Shown: positions 15,297 through 26,600, counted from the stretch's first letter. The stretch is 64,000 nt of DNA from Pseudobacteriovorax sp. (GCA_013215145.1 JABSRP010000011.1:232738-296737); one strand, 5' to 3'. The notes: generated by a model from the letters alone, not told the origin. A program made the numbers and translations.

Positions 15297-17447
15297 TTTT
15301 TTATAGCTGTCGATCAGCCTTTGATGGCGATCTAGGCCTTCCAGTTTCATGCTGGTAGGGGTTAGGCCATGAAATTTAATACTACCTTCAATACAGCTGA
15401 TAACGTCGTCCACAACCTCTTGACCATATAAGCGGGTCATGTTCGTCTGGTAATCGGCCATATCTAAATCGGGATCTAGGGTAATATCGAGAGCAGCATT
15501 CATGGCATGATAAAACAATCGTCGCGCGACTGTGTTGTCATTAAAGGTAAAGAATCCTGTCGTAAGCTCTTTAGCATCTTCATAGCGCTTCAAAGCGAGA
15601 CAAATCATGAGTTTGAGTTCACCAACATTGAGTTGGCCCCAAACTGTATTTTCATCAAATTCGATACCAATAAGTTCGGCAACATTTGTGTATTCGTCCA
15701 TCTCATACAGTTCAAAACGCTCGAGCAGATCCGTTAATGAGCTATCGTCCAAACTATGAATATTGAGGATGTCTGCTCTAAAGTCTAGGGCCTTGTTATT
15801 ATTATCCCAGATGAGATCTTCAACGGGATATATTTCAGAATAATTAGGAACCAGAATCCGACAAGCATTGGCTCCTAGGTCCGTATAGTCAGCGATATAA
15901 ACCTCTTTTTCAAGCTTTTCAAGAATTCCCATTAGGTATTCTTGCTCGCTAGCAGTATCGCCAGGGATATTCCAGTCGACAAACTCATAATCGTGTTTGG
16001 CACTAAAAAACTTCCATGAAATCACGCCAGTCGAGTCAATAAAATGCTCTACCAAGTTATTGGGCTCGGTTATGGCCTCTCTACTAAATGTTGGTGGTAA
16101 GACATCATTTAGACTCTCGAAGCTTCTTCCCTGAAGGAGTTCTGTTAGGCTTCGCTCGAGGGCCACCTCAAATTTTGGATGGGAACCAAAAGAGGCGAAG
16201 ACGCCGCCATTTCTTGGGTTCATCAGTGTCACACACATGACAGGAAAGCGCCCTCCTAATGAGGCGTCTTTCACTACCACTGGGTAACCCTTATCTTCAA
16301 GCTCCTTAATACCGGCCATGATTCCTGGAAACCGATTGAGCACTGATTTAGGTACATCAGGTAGCACGATCTCTTCAGCAATGATCCGATTCTTGACGGC
16401 ACGTTCAAAAATTTCAGAAAGGCACTGAACCCGAGCCTCGGTGATGGTATTCCCAGCACTCATACCATTACTGACAAATAGATTGCCGATCAGATTTGCA
16501 GGGATATAGACGGTTTGTTTGTCGGAATGTCGGATAAAGGGTAACGCACAAATTCCCCGGTCGGACCGACCAGAGTTAGTATCGATGAGATGGAAAGACT
16601 TTAGTTCTTGGTCGGGATTATAGATATCTAGTAGGTGCGCATCCATAAGCCCTTCGGGAATCGCGTCGTCTTCTCCTGGGATAAACCACTTTTCATCTGG
16701 ATAATGGACGAAGTCTTGGGATGCGATGTCTTCGCCAAGGAAGTGATCATTATAAAAATAATTACAACTTATCCTTTCCATATACTCGCCAAGGGCTGAG
16801 CACAGGGCGCTGTCTTTAGAAGCTCCTTTACCATTGGTAAAGCATAAAGGAGAAGTAGCATCACGAACATGTACCGACCAAACATTCGGGACAAGGTTGC
16901 GCCACGAAGCAATTTCTACGTTGATTCCTAACGTTTCAAGAACCTCAGTCATCGTTGAAATGGTTTCCTCGAGAGGAAGATCTTTTCCCAGAATATTTGT
17001 TTTTTGGCTGGGGTCCGGTGCTGCCATTGCCATGAGCCCAGAATCTGATCCGAGGACATCGACAGTTTCAATACAAAATTCCGGAGTCTGCTGAATCACT
17101 TTTTTAACCGTGCATCGCTCTATGGAACGTAGGATTCCTGTCCGGTGATGCTCAGACAAGTCTGCTGGTAGTTCCACTCTGATTTGGAATTTTTGATTGT
17201 AGCGGTTTTCTGGGTCGATGATATTGTTTTGCGATAGGCGAATATCTTCCGCTGGGATATTGCGAGCTTTGCAGTATACCTTGACGAAATAAGCGGCGCA
17301 TAAGGCTGAAGAGGCTAAAAAATAGTCGAAAGGGCTTGGAGCTGAGCCATCTCCCTTGTAGCGAATCGGTTGATCTGTGGTGATGGAAAAGTCATCAAAA
17401 CTTGCTTCGAGTCTGAGATTCTCTAAAAAACGTACCTGTATTTCCAT
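15252..17447 (-). CDS. ycaO: OsmC-YcaO fusion protein
   Basis: A 731-aa protein. Residues 1-140 form an OsmC/Ohr-like domain (PIRYKGDGSAPSPFDYFLAS, then ALCAAYFVKVYC with two Cys; ERCTVKKV). From about residue 155 to the end it closely follows E. coli YcaO: ASWRNLVPNVWSVHVRDA, FTNGKGASKDSALCSALGEY then MERI (ATP/Mg site), VYIPANLIGNLFVSNGMSAG, FASFGSHPKFEVALERSLTE and KEVYIADY. YcaO proteins activate amide bonds with ATP. E. coli YcaO assists RimO in methylthiolation of ribosomal protein S12. The OsmC part may handle thiols or sulphur species. OsmC-YcaO fusions occur in other proteobacteria. No RiPP precursor or partner genes adjoin it. Confidence 0.9.
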   Translation of the reverse strand: MEIQVRFLENLRLEASFDDFSITTDQPIRYKGDGSAPSPFDYFLASSALCAAYFVKVYCKARNIPAEDIRLSQNNIIDPENRYNQKFQIRVELPADLSEHHRTGILRSIERCTVKKVIQQTPEFCIETVDVLGSDSGLMAMAAPDPSQKTNILGKDLPLEETISTMTEVLETLGINVEIASWRNLVPNVWSVHVRDATSPLCFTNGKGASKDSALCSALGEYMERISCNYFYNDHFLGEDIASQDFVHYPDEKWFIPGEDDAIPEGLMDAHLLDIYNPDQELKSFHLIDTNSGRSDRGICALPFIRHSDKQTVYIPANLIGNLFVSNGMSAGNTITEARVQCLSEIFERAVKNRIIAEEIVLPDVPKSVLNRFPGIMAGIKELEDKGYPVVVKDASLGGRFPVMCVTLMNPRNGGVFASFGSHPKFEVALERSLTELLQGRSFESLNDVLPPTFSREAITEPNNLVEHFIDSTGVISWKFFSAKHDYEFVDWNIPGDTASEQEYLMGILEKLEKEVYIADYTDLGANACRILVPNYSEIYPVEDLIWDNNNKALDFRADILNIHSLDDSSLTDLLERFELYEMDEYTNVAELIGIEFDENTVWGQLNVGELKLMICLALKRYEDAKELTTGFFTFNDNTVARRLFYHAMNAALDITLDPDLDMADYQTNMTRLYGQEVVDDVISCIEGSIKFHGLTPTSMKLEGLDRHQRLIDSYKKLHNMRARAYQDRQG

Positions 17448-17668
17448 GATCTTATGTTTCTTTCGTAAGTCGGCAATTCAAGGGTTATATACGAAAACAG
17501 AGGGTCTTACCAGGTCAAAGGCACATGATAAATAGCCGTTCCTTCGAAAGCTGCGAGGATGTTATTTATATTTAATGATTACAGTCAGTTATATCAATTC
17601 CTGGAGAAGTCCTGAAGATCTAGTTTTTATTAGAACTAGTGTTTTTGAATCGAGTCTATGCGATCCTG

Positions 17669-17691
17669 AACTATCGGATCAACCGATAGTT
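17669..17691. promoter_or_regulatory. Nine-base inverted repeat upstream of ycaO and the 1407-aa kinase
   Basis: AACTATCGG-ATCAA-CCGATAGTT is a perfect hairpin in the 463-base divergent gap (17448-17910). It has no T-tract after it on either strand, so an operator or RNA structure is more likely than a terminator. The rest of the gap is A+T-rich, with no further clear signal. Confidence 0.45.
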
Positions 17692-17910
17692 AAAATTGAT
17701 CTCATAGGCTGCAACGAAAACCCGGAATGCCCTTAGGAACTCTTTCTCGAAGATAAAAGATAGAATCCCATATCCTAATGTTAACTATATATATTTACAG
17801 TTATTAGTGTATTTTTTTTCAACCCCAATGACCGAGAAAAACCTCAATGATTCAAACGATTCACACAGAAACCGATTCCACCTTGAGAGCTACCAAAAGA
17901 TGAGGGTTCA

Positions 17911-20900
17911 ATGTTAGAGTGGCTGACCCTAGCCAACCATAGCTTCTTCGATGGAGTGGCGGATTCGATAGAAAGGAAACAAGTCGTCTTCCTTCAGGCT
18001 CCTCATGAGTGTCTTTCGTTGTGCGGACTGAAGCTGCAGCAACGACTCATCAACTATTGCATGATTCCCTACCAGGCCTACGCTGGATTCCAGAGTTTTC
18101 GAGAATTGGTAGACTCGAGCACTCTCGCATCAACCCACAGCACGGTTGATTATCCCGAACTTTGTGCTCTCGATCAAACGAAAGACCTAGACTCGAAAAG
18201 TCAATGCAACTACTGGCCCGAACTCACCATCAATGGAATCTATCGCAAACTCTGCGAGAATACATTAACAATGCAAAGGGACCTGATTGCAAAGGGGTTC
18301 TTTGACAGCTACCTTATCTTTAATCTAAAATTCGACGACCACCAAATTTGCAATCTATTCTATTCCCTCCTTTCAGCACGAAATGACTTTAGAATATTTA
18401 TACTGTTCAGTGATGCAGACTTGGAAAACTTGAAGCAAAAGGAAATCTTTGAATCAGCCTTAACGTTCCGATCGATTCCACACGAAATGAAAATTCTGAC
18501 TTTCCCAAAACCAGAGGAAATCACTGCGGTTACCACGGAGCATCATCAGGTTCAGGGCAGTGGCGATCTAGCGACAAATTTATACTTCTACCTCAATGAG
18601 AGGAAAATCAAAAAAGACTTGCACGGCAACTTCATACTCAAAAACGATTCCGTGCAGCATTTCCTCCATCTCCAAGGCCTTAATCCTAATGTGTTTTCGA
18701 ATAAATGCGACACTCCCTCTACTAAGGTAGTTGATTGCCCAGAGTTCCGTAGCCTCGAAGAAGCCTTTCACCATATGAACCTCAGTCAGATTATGGCACA
18801 GCTCGACCGACGAACGGAGAATAGATCTCACACACCCTGGTCGCTCTATCTTTACTTTACCCTGAGTTATTTTGTGCAGTCTCCTTCATTTAAACATGAA
18901 CGCGATCAGTACCAAGCCACAAAGTCGATTTGCCTTAATCTTGCTTACCTTAATGCAGAACTTATGGGAGAAGGCAGGCTAGAACGAATGCAAGGAGTCG
19001 TAGAAGAGGTTTTAAATGCGAAGCCCTTCAAATTCAGTCAAAGTAATATTGATGACTTTCTCGCAAGCATGCGCCTCTATTCCTTTTATACCCGACAAAC
19101 TGATTTCCTTGATACGATTGATACCATATGTCTGCGTAGCGACGTTGACCCTTTCCAAACCGTTATCACCCAAGCCCTGCTCGGATCAATTCACAACAAT
19201 CAAGAAGCTCAAAAGGAATTTAGTCAAAAACTCGCACGAATTATCGAAGGCGCATCGACTGATAATTTTCTAGGACTCGCCTTAAAGTATCCGAGGTCAC
19301 TATCCCTTTTAAGGGCCTCCCTCGCCATGAATCGGGCTCGACTGCAGGACTTGATCCCCGATGTAGATCAATCCTTCCGTGAACTGGGTAATCTTGACTT
19401 TTATGTTGTGACTATAGGTGCCACTCCTTTGGCTGGAGTTATACCACTCATCAATTTCTGCAATCGAATTCAGGAAAATAATCAATTTGAAAGGGCATCT
19501 GGAATCCTTTATCGGCTTTCCAAGATTTCCTCTGCTGATTATCTTGATATTCCGGACTATCATAGGACAACAACTTCAGCCCTTTTACTGGCTTATCTTC
19601 AGTACGGAATTTCTGACTTTGATCTATCTCCAGAGGATTTTGCTTATGATGGCATATTCAAATCCAATGCCCCTGACTATCTTTTTGGGCATTGCCTCGT
19701 AGCTCAAGCTATCTTGCAGCGTGATCAAAGACTCGCTCAAAGACGTATCACTGAATTCTACGATTATCTCGACAGAATTGGGATTAAACTGGATATTAGT
19801 TTCACGCGGATGATCATATGGGAGTGGCTGTCTGACACTGGTAAAAGTTTTCATTCGATTATTGGGAATCGCATCCACTACTTCAACGATCACGCACGCC
19901 GTGGCATCGAGCTCTATATAGCTGACGGCAAGAAGCTTCAAGATATCGTACCACTCATGACAACGGCCGAAACTGTGGCTATTGCGGCACTGGCAAGTCG
20001 ATCGTCAACGCAAGGCTTGAATAAAAGTGAAACGATCCAAGCGATTCAACATCGCTTCTTCACAATACTATTCATGGGATGGAAGAGCTTTCACCGTCGT
20101 CTTGAAATCGCAAACTTTCCTCAGATCCAACTCTTGCTGCAAGCCAATCACGAGAATCCTTGTCGCAGCCACTATTTTCATTCGACCTACAAACGCCATA
20201 TTCACGACTACAGTAGCCTATGCTTAGCTATTTTGTTTGATCTGGGCACACAGTCACATGTTAGTTTGACCGAACTGACGTGCTCGCAGGGTAAGTGTAT
20301 CATTGCTTATGATCTCACGACCCACCGTATCATACACCAATGGCAAGAGAGCGAGTCAACCAGTAACACAGAAAATCTGCAGAGTCTCATCCGGTCCTAT
20401 GATGAGCTCCTGGTTGCCGAATCACCGGATGGAGTAGAACTGAGCTATGGACAAGATGTAAGGATTCTAGTTCGAGGCGACGAGCATCAGTTATTGAAAA
20501 ACTGTCGAGATCCGCTGTTCTTGTCTTGGGTCCAGGATGTTCTCGTCGCCATTCACCAGCAAGAACAAAAGATCGAACTTCAGAATCACCTAGAAGCACA
20601 GAAGCATGCATTTGCAGAGGCCAATCTTCAACTCGCCCAAAGTGTTCGCGAAAAAGCCCATAATCTCAGTGTTGCCAACAACAAAATATCGACGATTATC
20701 GAGTCACTTCCCCAAGGAATCTTGTCGGTAAATACTGCGGACGGATACATCGATTCTGAATTCTCGGCTCGTTCGCCGCAATTATTGACCATCCTAGGGC
20801 TAGATCAGATCAACCCTGAAAGCAATATCTACGATCTCCTACTGGAACGAACTAACATCGAGCAAAGTATTATTGATACCATTCGATCAATTTTCGACAT

Positions 20901-22134
20901 GTCAATTGGCGAGAACTTCCTAAACTTTGAAATCAACAAGATGCAGCTACCTTCGGAATGCCAACTCAATGGCCGTATCATTGAAATCGAATTTGTTCCT
21001 GTATTGAATACCGAGGAAGACATCGAACAGATAATCATATCGCTGCGAGATATCACTCATTTTCGCGCTCTCCAGGCACAAGCTGATGATGAACAAGCGT
21101 TTACAGAAATTCTGAGTCAAATTGTTGAATTTGGAGTTGAAAGGTCCTTCGACCTGCTCCAGAGCTTTCAGGGCGAGGTTCAAGGCCACGACCATAAGAA
21201 TCTACCAACAAGGAATTCCAGGGCCTACAAGAACCTATTCATATTCCTACATACTTACAAAGGCAATTTTCGTTCGATACGCTTTTCTCACTTAGCCAGT
21301 ATTATCCACAAGCTAGAAAGCCACCTTCAGGCTCAAAACCAAGTTCAGTTCTCGAATACCTTTACTCAACTGCAATCTGTGCTCAGTAAGTACATTGATA
21401 TAATCAGTCAGAAACTAAAACCAAATCAATCCAGTTCTGCAGCTTCTACCTTTCAGGATGACTGTAGAAATATAGTCCAGTTACCAATCAATACCGAAGA
21501 AAGGATCCAGCTCATTCAGGAAGCTCTCAAAATTAGTGAGGGTATCGAATTCAGTGAGCTTCTACGACCAACGCGAAGCTCGTTATCATCCATCTCTCAG
21601 ACTCTCAGAAAACGATGCCCAACGCTTAATATCAGCTCCATACCCACCGAAATCGATCATGTTTTTGTCGACCGGAAATCCGCCAGAAAGATCGAAAGCA
21701 TCATGGGGCATTTGATTCGAAACTCAGTCGCGCATGGTTTTAACGAAGAATCATTAGGAACAATTTATATTGAAGTTTACCTTCACGACCAAGCGATAGT
21801 ATCCTTTTGGGACTCTGGAAGGGGCCTCAATCTCACTGACCTCGCGAGGCTTACAAACGAGAAACTGACTGATGACGAACTCAGTGATTTGATCTTTGTT
21901 AGTGGAATTTCCACGAATCCGAGCGTCGACGAGATATCTGGTCGCGGAATTGGTATGGGTGCTGTACGAGACTATATCGAGAGCTGTGGCGGCACTATCC
22001 AAATCCAATGGATCCAGGAACGCGATGAACACGGCAATCGTCCTTTCAAGTTTATGATGACCTTTCCGCCGGGAGTTTTTCTGACTAAACCAAAAGCGTT
22101 GACCGAACTAACAGCAAAATCTAAAGTCGGTTAG
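17911..22134 (+). CDS. Large soluble Hpt/CheA-like histidine kinase
   Basis: A 1407-aa protein with no signal peptide or clear membrane helix. Residues 1-880 are a long helical region without a visible P-loop or known domain. Residues 885-925 form a coiled coil (HLEAQKHAFAEANLQLAQ). A PAS-like domain follows at about 926-1060 (IIESLPQGILSVN, ending IIISLRDITHF). The Hpt domain has phospho-His in FLHTYKGNFRS (about 1114). The ATPase has its N-box at LIRNSVAHG (about 1270), G1 at WDSGRGLN (1299) and G2 at ISGRGIGMGAVRDYIESCGG (1342). It lacks a CheW-like P5 domain and a receiver, so it should phosphorylate a separate response regulator. It is the intact paralogue of the broken gene at 12337. 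Confidence 0.85.
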   Translation: MLEWLTLANHSFFDGVADSIERKQVVFLQAPHECLSLCGLKLQQRLINYCMIPYQAYAGFQSFRELVDSSTLASTHSTVDYPELCALDQTKDLDSKSQCNYWPELTINGIYRKLCENTLTMQRDLIAKGFFDSYLIFNLKFDDHQICNLFYSLLSARNDFRIFILFSDADLENLKQKEIFESALTFRSIPHEMKILTFPKPEEITAVTTEHHQVQGSGDLATNLYFYLNERKIKKDLHGNFILKNDSVQHFLHLQGLNPNVFSNKCDTPSTKVVDCPEFRSLEEAFHHMNLSQIMAQLDRRTENRSHTPWSLYLYFTLSYFVQSPSFKHERDQYQATKSICLNLAYLNAELMGEGRLERMQGVVEEVLNAKPFKFSQSNIDDFLASMRLYSFYTRQTDFLDTIDTICLRSDVDPFQTVITQALLGSIHNNQEAQKEFSQKLARIIEGASTDNFLGLALKYPRSLSLLRASLAMNRARLQDLIPDVDQSFRELGNLDFYVVTIGATPLAGVIPLINFCNRIQENNQFERASGILYRLSKISSADYLDIPDYHRTTTSALLLAYLQYGISDFDLSPEDFAYDGIFKSNAPDYLFGHCLVAQAILQRDQRLAQRRITEFYDYLDRIGIKLDISFTRMIIWEWLSDTGKSFHSIIGNRIHYFNDHARRGIELYIADGKKLQDIVPLMTTAETVAIAALASRSSTQGLNKSETIQAIQHRFFTILFMGWKSFHRRLEIANFPQIQLLLQANHENPCRSHYFHSTYKRHIHDYSSLCLAILFDLGTQSHVSLTELTCSQGKCIIAYDLTTHRIIHQWQESESTSNTENLQSLIRSYDELLVAESPDGVELSYGQDVRILVRGDEHQLLKNCRDPLFLSWVQDVLVAIHQQEQKIELQNHLEAQKHAFAEANLQLAQSVREKAHNLSVANNKISTIIESLPQGILSVNTADGYIDSEFSARSPQLLTILGLDQINPESNIYDLLLERTNIEQSIIDTIRSIFDMSIGENFLNFEINKMQLPSECQLNGRIIEIEFVPVLNTEEDIEQIIISLRDITHFRALQAQADDEQAFTEILSQIVEFGVERSFDLLQSFQGEVQGHDHKNLPTRNSRAYKNLFIFLHTYKGNFRSIRFSHLASIIHKLESHLQAQNQVQFSNTFTQLQSVLSKYIDIISQKLKPNQSSSAASTFQDDCRNIVQLPINTEERIQLIQEALKISEGIEFSELLRPTRSSLSSISQTLRKRCPTLNISSIPTEIDHVFVDRKSARKIESIMGHLIRNSVAHGFNEESLGTIYIEVYLHDQAIVSFWDSGRGLNLTDLARLTNEKLTDDELSDLIFVSGISTNPSVDEISGRGIGMGAVRDYIESCGGTIQIQWIQERDEHGNRPFKFMMTFPPGVFLTKPKALTELTAKSKVG

Positions 22135-22433
22135 AAGATACTTCTGCACCGCATCAAATCTTCTCACTGACAGGCCAACAGCATTATTCTATAGCTGCGA
22201 GAGTAAACCCGTGGAATGACTCTTCTTTACCCTAAAGGAACACTGCGACCCTACCTCTTGAAAAATACATTAAATCCTATCAAAAATTTAATTGTGCATT
22301 ATAAGTCAATGTAATTAAATAATTAATAAGATTTATTCATATACATTATTTTCATACCGAAAAGTATATAGTAAGCACCGGGGGATAACATCAGTTAGGA
22401 CTCGGCTGAGGGACTGAAGAGCAGGGGATACAA

Positions 22434-22751
22434 ATGAGTTTTAAAATACTAAAAAACAGATTCGTTCAAAAGCTATTTTTACTGATGCCATTGGTATTTG
22501 TGAGTCATGTTTGTGGGGCTTCCGAAAGGGGGCTCAACGAACTTAGCCTTCATCAACAAGACCATAGCTTTGCCAATGACGAGGTTTTCGATGTCGAAAT
22601 CGATGCTGACACTGAATCGATGGATGATGCCGAACTAGAATCCTTCACGAAGCTCCATAAAAAATGGAGTCAGAAACATATCGTGAATAAGCCCTTGGAC
22701 TGTGTCACAATTAAAGTGGACGGGAAACAGAAGGATCGATCTTGCCAATAG
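22434..22751 (+). CDS. Small exported acidic protein
   Basis: A 105-aa protein of unknown function. ATG 22434 has AGGGG upstream. A signal peptide (LFLLMPLVFVSHVCGA) is followed by an acidic stretch (DEVFDVEIDADTESMDDAE) and a basic tail with two Cys (LDCVTIKV and RSC near the end), which may form a disulphide. The 299-base gap before it is very A+T-rich and shows no other feature. A strong terminator follows. Confidence 0.65.
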   Translation: MSFKILKNRFVQKLFLLMPLVFVSHVCGASERGLNELSLHQQDHSFANDEVFDVEIDADTESMDDAELESFTKLHKKWSQKHIVNKPLDCVTIKVDGKQKDRSCQ

Positions 22752-22798
22752 TTCTCCTACTCCTAGCAGGAGACTGACATATACACTCACTCTCTTAC

Positions 22799-22836
22799 AA
22801 AGGCTCAAATCTGAGGATTCAGGTTTGAGCCTTTTT
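22799..22836 (+). terminator. Rho-independent terminator
   Basis: AAAGGCTCAAA pairs with TTTGAGCCTTT around a 14-base loop and runs into a T-tract (22832-22836). It ends the gene at 22434-22751. Confidence 0.88.
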
Positions 22837-22917
22837 ATTTCGTCTAAACCTACCTGGCTTTAACACAGTCCCAGTTAATAACCTTATAGTTGTTAGTGAT
22901 AAAACGAAAGTTTTAGA

Positions 22918-23565
22918 TTAATAGCCTTCAGGTAGTTGAAAGTCCACGAGCTCTCGAGTGCTTTCCATATTGCCTTGCACATCGTAATCTATGCTTCTAA
23001 CTGTCATAGTAAACGGTAGGTCTAGGCCACCAAATGATGTTATGGCGACTGGAGATTCGTAATCGAATAGTTCCCACTGTAAAACCCCGTCCTTGTCATA
23101 CTCTTTTACATGAACAATCGGATCGAGAGTTCTGCCAGAAACGTTAAGGGCAATAGAAGGCTCTCTGGTTTGCTCACCTTCGTCCAGATCAAAATCATCT
23201 GAATCTGAGTCGTCTGACGCGCCGTCGGCTGCATTTTGACAAACGGTGTTTCTTTCCATGGCAATCGAAAAGGTGTCGTTTGCTATCGACTCTTCAAGAT
23301 TATCCAAGGTTTCGAATGAGCCAAACGTCTGCTCAATAGTATTGGCATCTAGGTGCTTAGTTTTGAAGTAAGTATAGGTAATTTCATCTGTGTTTAGATC
23401 TAGTTCCTTGTAGAGAGTCATATAGCCATCAGGTAGCATGTTTTGCATAAGCTCCCAGTTGCAGTCTCTGTTTCCATCTTCAGATTTATTGCTATCACTC
23501 TTATCACAAGATATGGTTCCTATAGATAGGGCTGCTAATATCGGTAATGTTCTAAATAATCTCAT
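22918..23565 (-). CDS. Lipoprotein of unknown function
   Basis: A 215-aa lipoprotein with lipobox LSIGTISC at residues 13-20 and a GAGGA ribosome binding site six bases before the ATG at 23565. The N-terminus of the mature part is Ser/Asp/Lys-rich. A Cys at CNWELM and another at NTVCQNA could pair. A central acidic stretch (GASDDSDSDDFDLDEGEQ) splits two small beta-rich halves; the C-terminal one has VHVKEYDKDGVLQWELFDYE. It is in the same direction as, and downstream of, the 1950-aa lipoprotein, about 100 bases away. Confidence 0.75.
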   Translation of the reverse strand: MRLFRTLPILAALSIGTISCDKSDSNKSEDGNRDCNWELMQNMLPDGYMTLYKELDLNTDEITYTYFKTKHLDANTIEQTFGSFETLDNLEESIANDTFSIAMERNTVCQNAADGASDDSDSDDFDLDEGEQTREPSIALNVSGRTLDPIVHVKEYDKDGVLQWELFDYESPVAITSFGGLDLPFTMTVRSIDYDVQGNMESTRELVDFQLPEGY

Positions 23566-23662
23566 GTTTTTCCTCTTTATGAATCGTTGTTCGTTTCGAA
23601 TCTTTCCGATTGTGAATGTATGACGCTGGAGTTCAGGAATTATTGCAAAAAAAAGACTTCCG

Positions 23663-26600
23663 CTACCAAGGTTTGATTAAGTAGACCGCTTCTTTTGAAC
23701 TCAGATTTGCATGAGAGACTATGGCGTCGTCATCATTGGAGAAAGAGAGGTTGGCAGCAGAATCAATGCTGGTAAAGATAGTACTGCGGAAAATATTTCC
23801 AAGGGTTCGGCCAGAGCAATAGCCAGCGTTCGCCAAGCAAACCACAGAAACTGACTCATTATGATGATCTAGAATATAAAGATTACCGGCAGCGTCTAGC
23901 TTTAAATCTTGGGCGTCGCCAATAGAGGTTGCAGTCGCATCACTGTTATCTGTAGTTGTACCTACAGAACCATTTCCCGCGAAGTGATAGATGTTGCCAA
24001 CGGTGGCGCCGTTGCAGGTTAGACTGCTGTTTTCGCGGCAGATAACGGAAATGGTCCCTGAGCTTTCGGCAATAAAAACGTTTTCATTGCTATCGACAGT
24101 GATACCCCTTGGGTCATCTAAACTACTGGTACTTGCCAGACTATTATCCGTAGACTCGGTGGCTACCCCTGTCCCAGCTATTTTGTAGATGGCTTTTTCT
24201 GTCAGCCCGTTGCACGCCCCGGAGCTAATCTCCTGACAATAAACATAAGCCGCGACGTTGGTATTATCGGTGTAGTAGAGATTGCCCATGGAATCGAGAG
24301 ATAGGCTGTACACCTGTCCGATGGAAGCATTGATGCCAAGGGTACCATCTGAGGGTGTGCCAATGACTGAGGTACCCATGATCGTATACATGCGTCCAGC
24401 TGTCTTGTCGTCACAGTATCCGCCCGAACTAACTGTATGACAGATCACCCGAACTTTGTAGTAACTCGTATCGGAATAATAAGGATTTCCTTGTGAGTCT
24501 ACGACGATATCACCAATAGTTCCCATTTGCCAGCTTGCTGCATTATCAGAGCCATCTCCATCGTTAATAATGATTTGGTAGGACGTGAAATCTTCGCCAT
24601 TGCAGGGACCGGTTGCATCGGTGTCGTAGCAAAGGATGCCTTTGTCGAGATAAATATTATCATTGGGATCAACAGCCAATGCGGAGAAGCTCGTATCGAT
24701 CAGAGTGCTGCTTTTGTTATCATCTGATCCGCTTGCTCCCTGGTCAGAAATGATAACATGATCTTTTACGGTTTTCCCATCGCAGTATAAATCTGGGGTA
24801 TCTGTATTCAAGCAGTAGTATTTGATGTTGCCATTAAAGACTGTTGACCAAATAGGATTGCCGTAAGGGTCGAGTTGCATCTGAGAATTGCGACGACCCT
24901 GAGCCTCTGACTGAGATAAGGTATATTGCTCGTCTGTATCACGATTAGTGCAGGTGTCATCGGTCCGATTCTCTAAGCAGATAACGGTAAATAAGAGGCT
25001 TGTCGACGAAAAATAACTGCTACTATGGGTCATGACAAAAATATTACCAAAAGTATTGATGGCGATGCCACGGGTTTTACCGATATCTCCGCTGCCATAG
25101 ACGCCTTCGATATCGGTTCCTAAATCGTAGGCGCGCCGTGCCAGCCTTCCCTGACAGTACCCATAGTCAGTGTCCTCACAAATTACGGTAATGCTATCTA
25201 AGGCACGTCCGGCTAAATAGACGTTTTCTGCAGCATCGAGATCGAAAGCAGCCCGTGACGTATCCCCTGAGATAACGGCGACGGTTTTGCTGGATGCATC
25301 TCCGCCTCCCACATAGCTATAGACTCTAGAGGCGGTTTCACCGTCACAGAACTTGCCAGTGGTGTAGTAGCAAACAATGAACAGCTGTCCTGTAGCGTTA
25401 AACGAGGTGGTATACATCAAATTTCCTGAGCTATTGACTCGGATGGTATGAGCATTGGAAAAAGGGATCGAAAGTGGGTTGCTGGCATCAGACGGAGCGC
25501 TTGAGCTATAGCTCCCGTTGCCGACCAAAGTATGAACTTTGTCAACAGTTTTTCCATTACAGGGAGAAGCAGCTGCTACGTTGGTACAATAAACTAACAC
25601 GTAGCGCGTTCGCGAAAAGTAGACGTTAAAATAGTCGTCCACATAAATTCCGAGTTCTTCGGTGGAACTTGAGTAAAATGTAGCTGCCGTGGGATCTTGC
25701 CCCGAAGAAAATGTTTGAGCGTCTTGGCTACCATTACCTATAATGGAATATAGTTTTCCCGTCTCTTTATTTTGGCAGTAAGGGGCTTTCACCGTCTCCT
25801 GACAATAGACTTTGATGCGGTAGTCGGATCCGGTAAATCGTCCCAGAATATTGCCCGCCGGGTCTACTGCTATCTGTCCACCGTTGGACTCTAGGTCAGG
25901 GGTTTGATTATAATCGGGGACATTTGTTAAAGGAACCGTCTGCGATGACGTGGTTAGGACTTCGTTCGTATTGGAGTCTGTGGTACCAGATGGAGCGTCG
26001 CCACGCAGGACCATATAAAGAGGGGACCAGTTACTAGCGGTGTAGGCCGTGGACGAAACCCCAGGATCTATGGTCAAGTCGGGGTTCATAAAATCCTGAT
26101 TACCACTGGAACCACTGGTAAAAAGCTCATAGGAAATTGTATTAGCCTCGTCTGTGGTGCCCGTCCAAGGTGCCCAGCTCAGTAAATACTGGAAACCGGG
26201 TGCGATAGGAGTCGTCTCTAGAAGACCTGAAAAGCTAGGGATACTCGCACTGGCGGATCCTGTGAGGGCGCTGCTAGAGTATCGGAGTAGGGCATCGACG
26301 CTGTAAATGGCATAGTATCCTGTGCTAGCGTTTGTGAGTGATTCATGCAGATAGTATTGGTTGCTGATGACCCCGAGTACAGTGTCTCCCGAACCAAGGC
26401 TATCGCCTGCATTATAGCTGACCTGATCGCTTGGACTCTGAGACACCGCTTGGCTACTATTGTAGATGATCAGATAGGATGAAGCTTCGGCAACTGGTTG
26501 CCATTTGATTCTAATGGACTCGTCAAAACTTGTGAAAACAAGTGATTGGGGAGCAGCAGGAGCCGTGGTGTCCCAATAGAATGTCACAGTATTCTCCGAC

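Noticed and set aside
15252..17447. Azole-forming RiPP biosynthesis by the YcaO protein
   Set aside because: No precursor peptide, E1-like partner or dehydrogenase is nearby, and the sequence follows the E. coli YcaO type.
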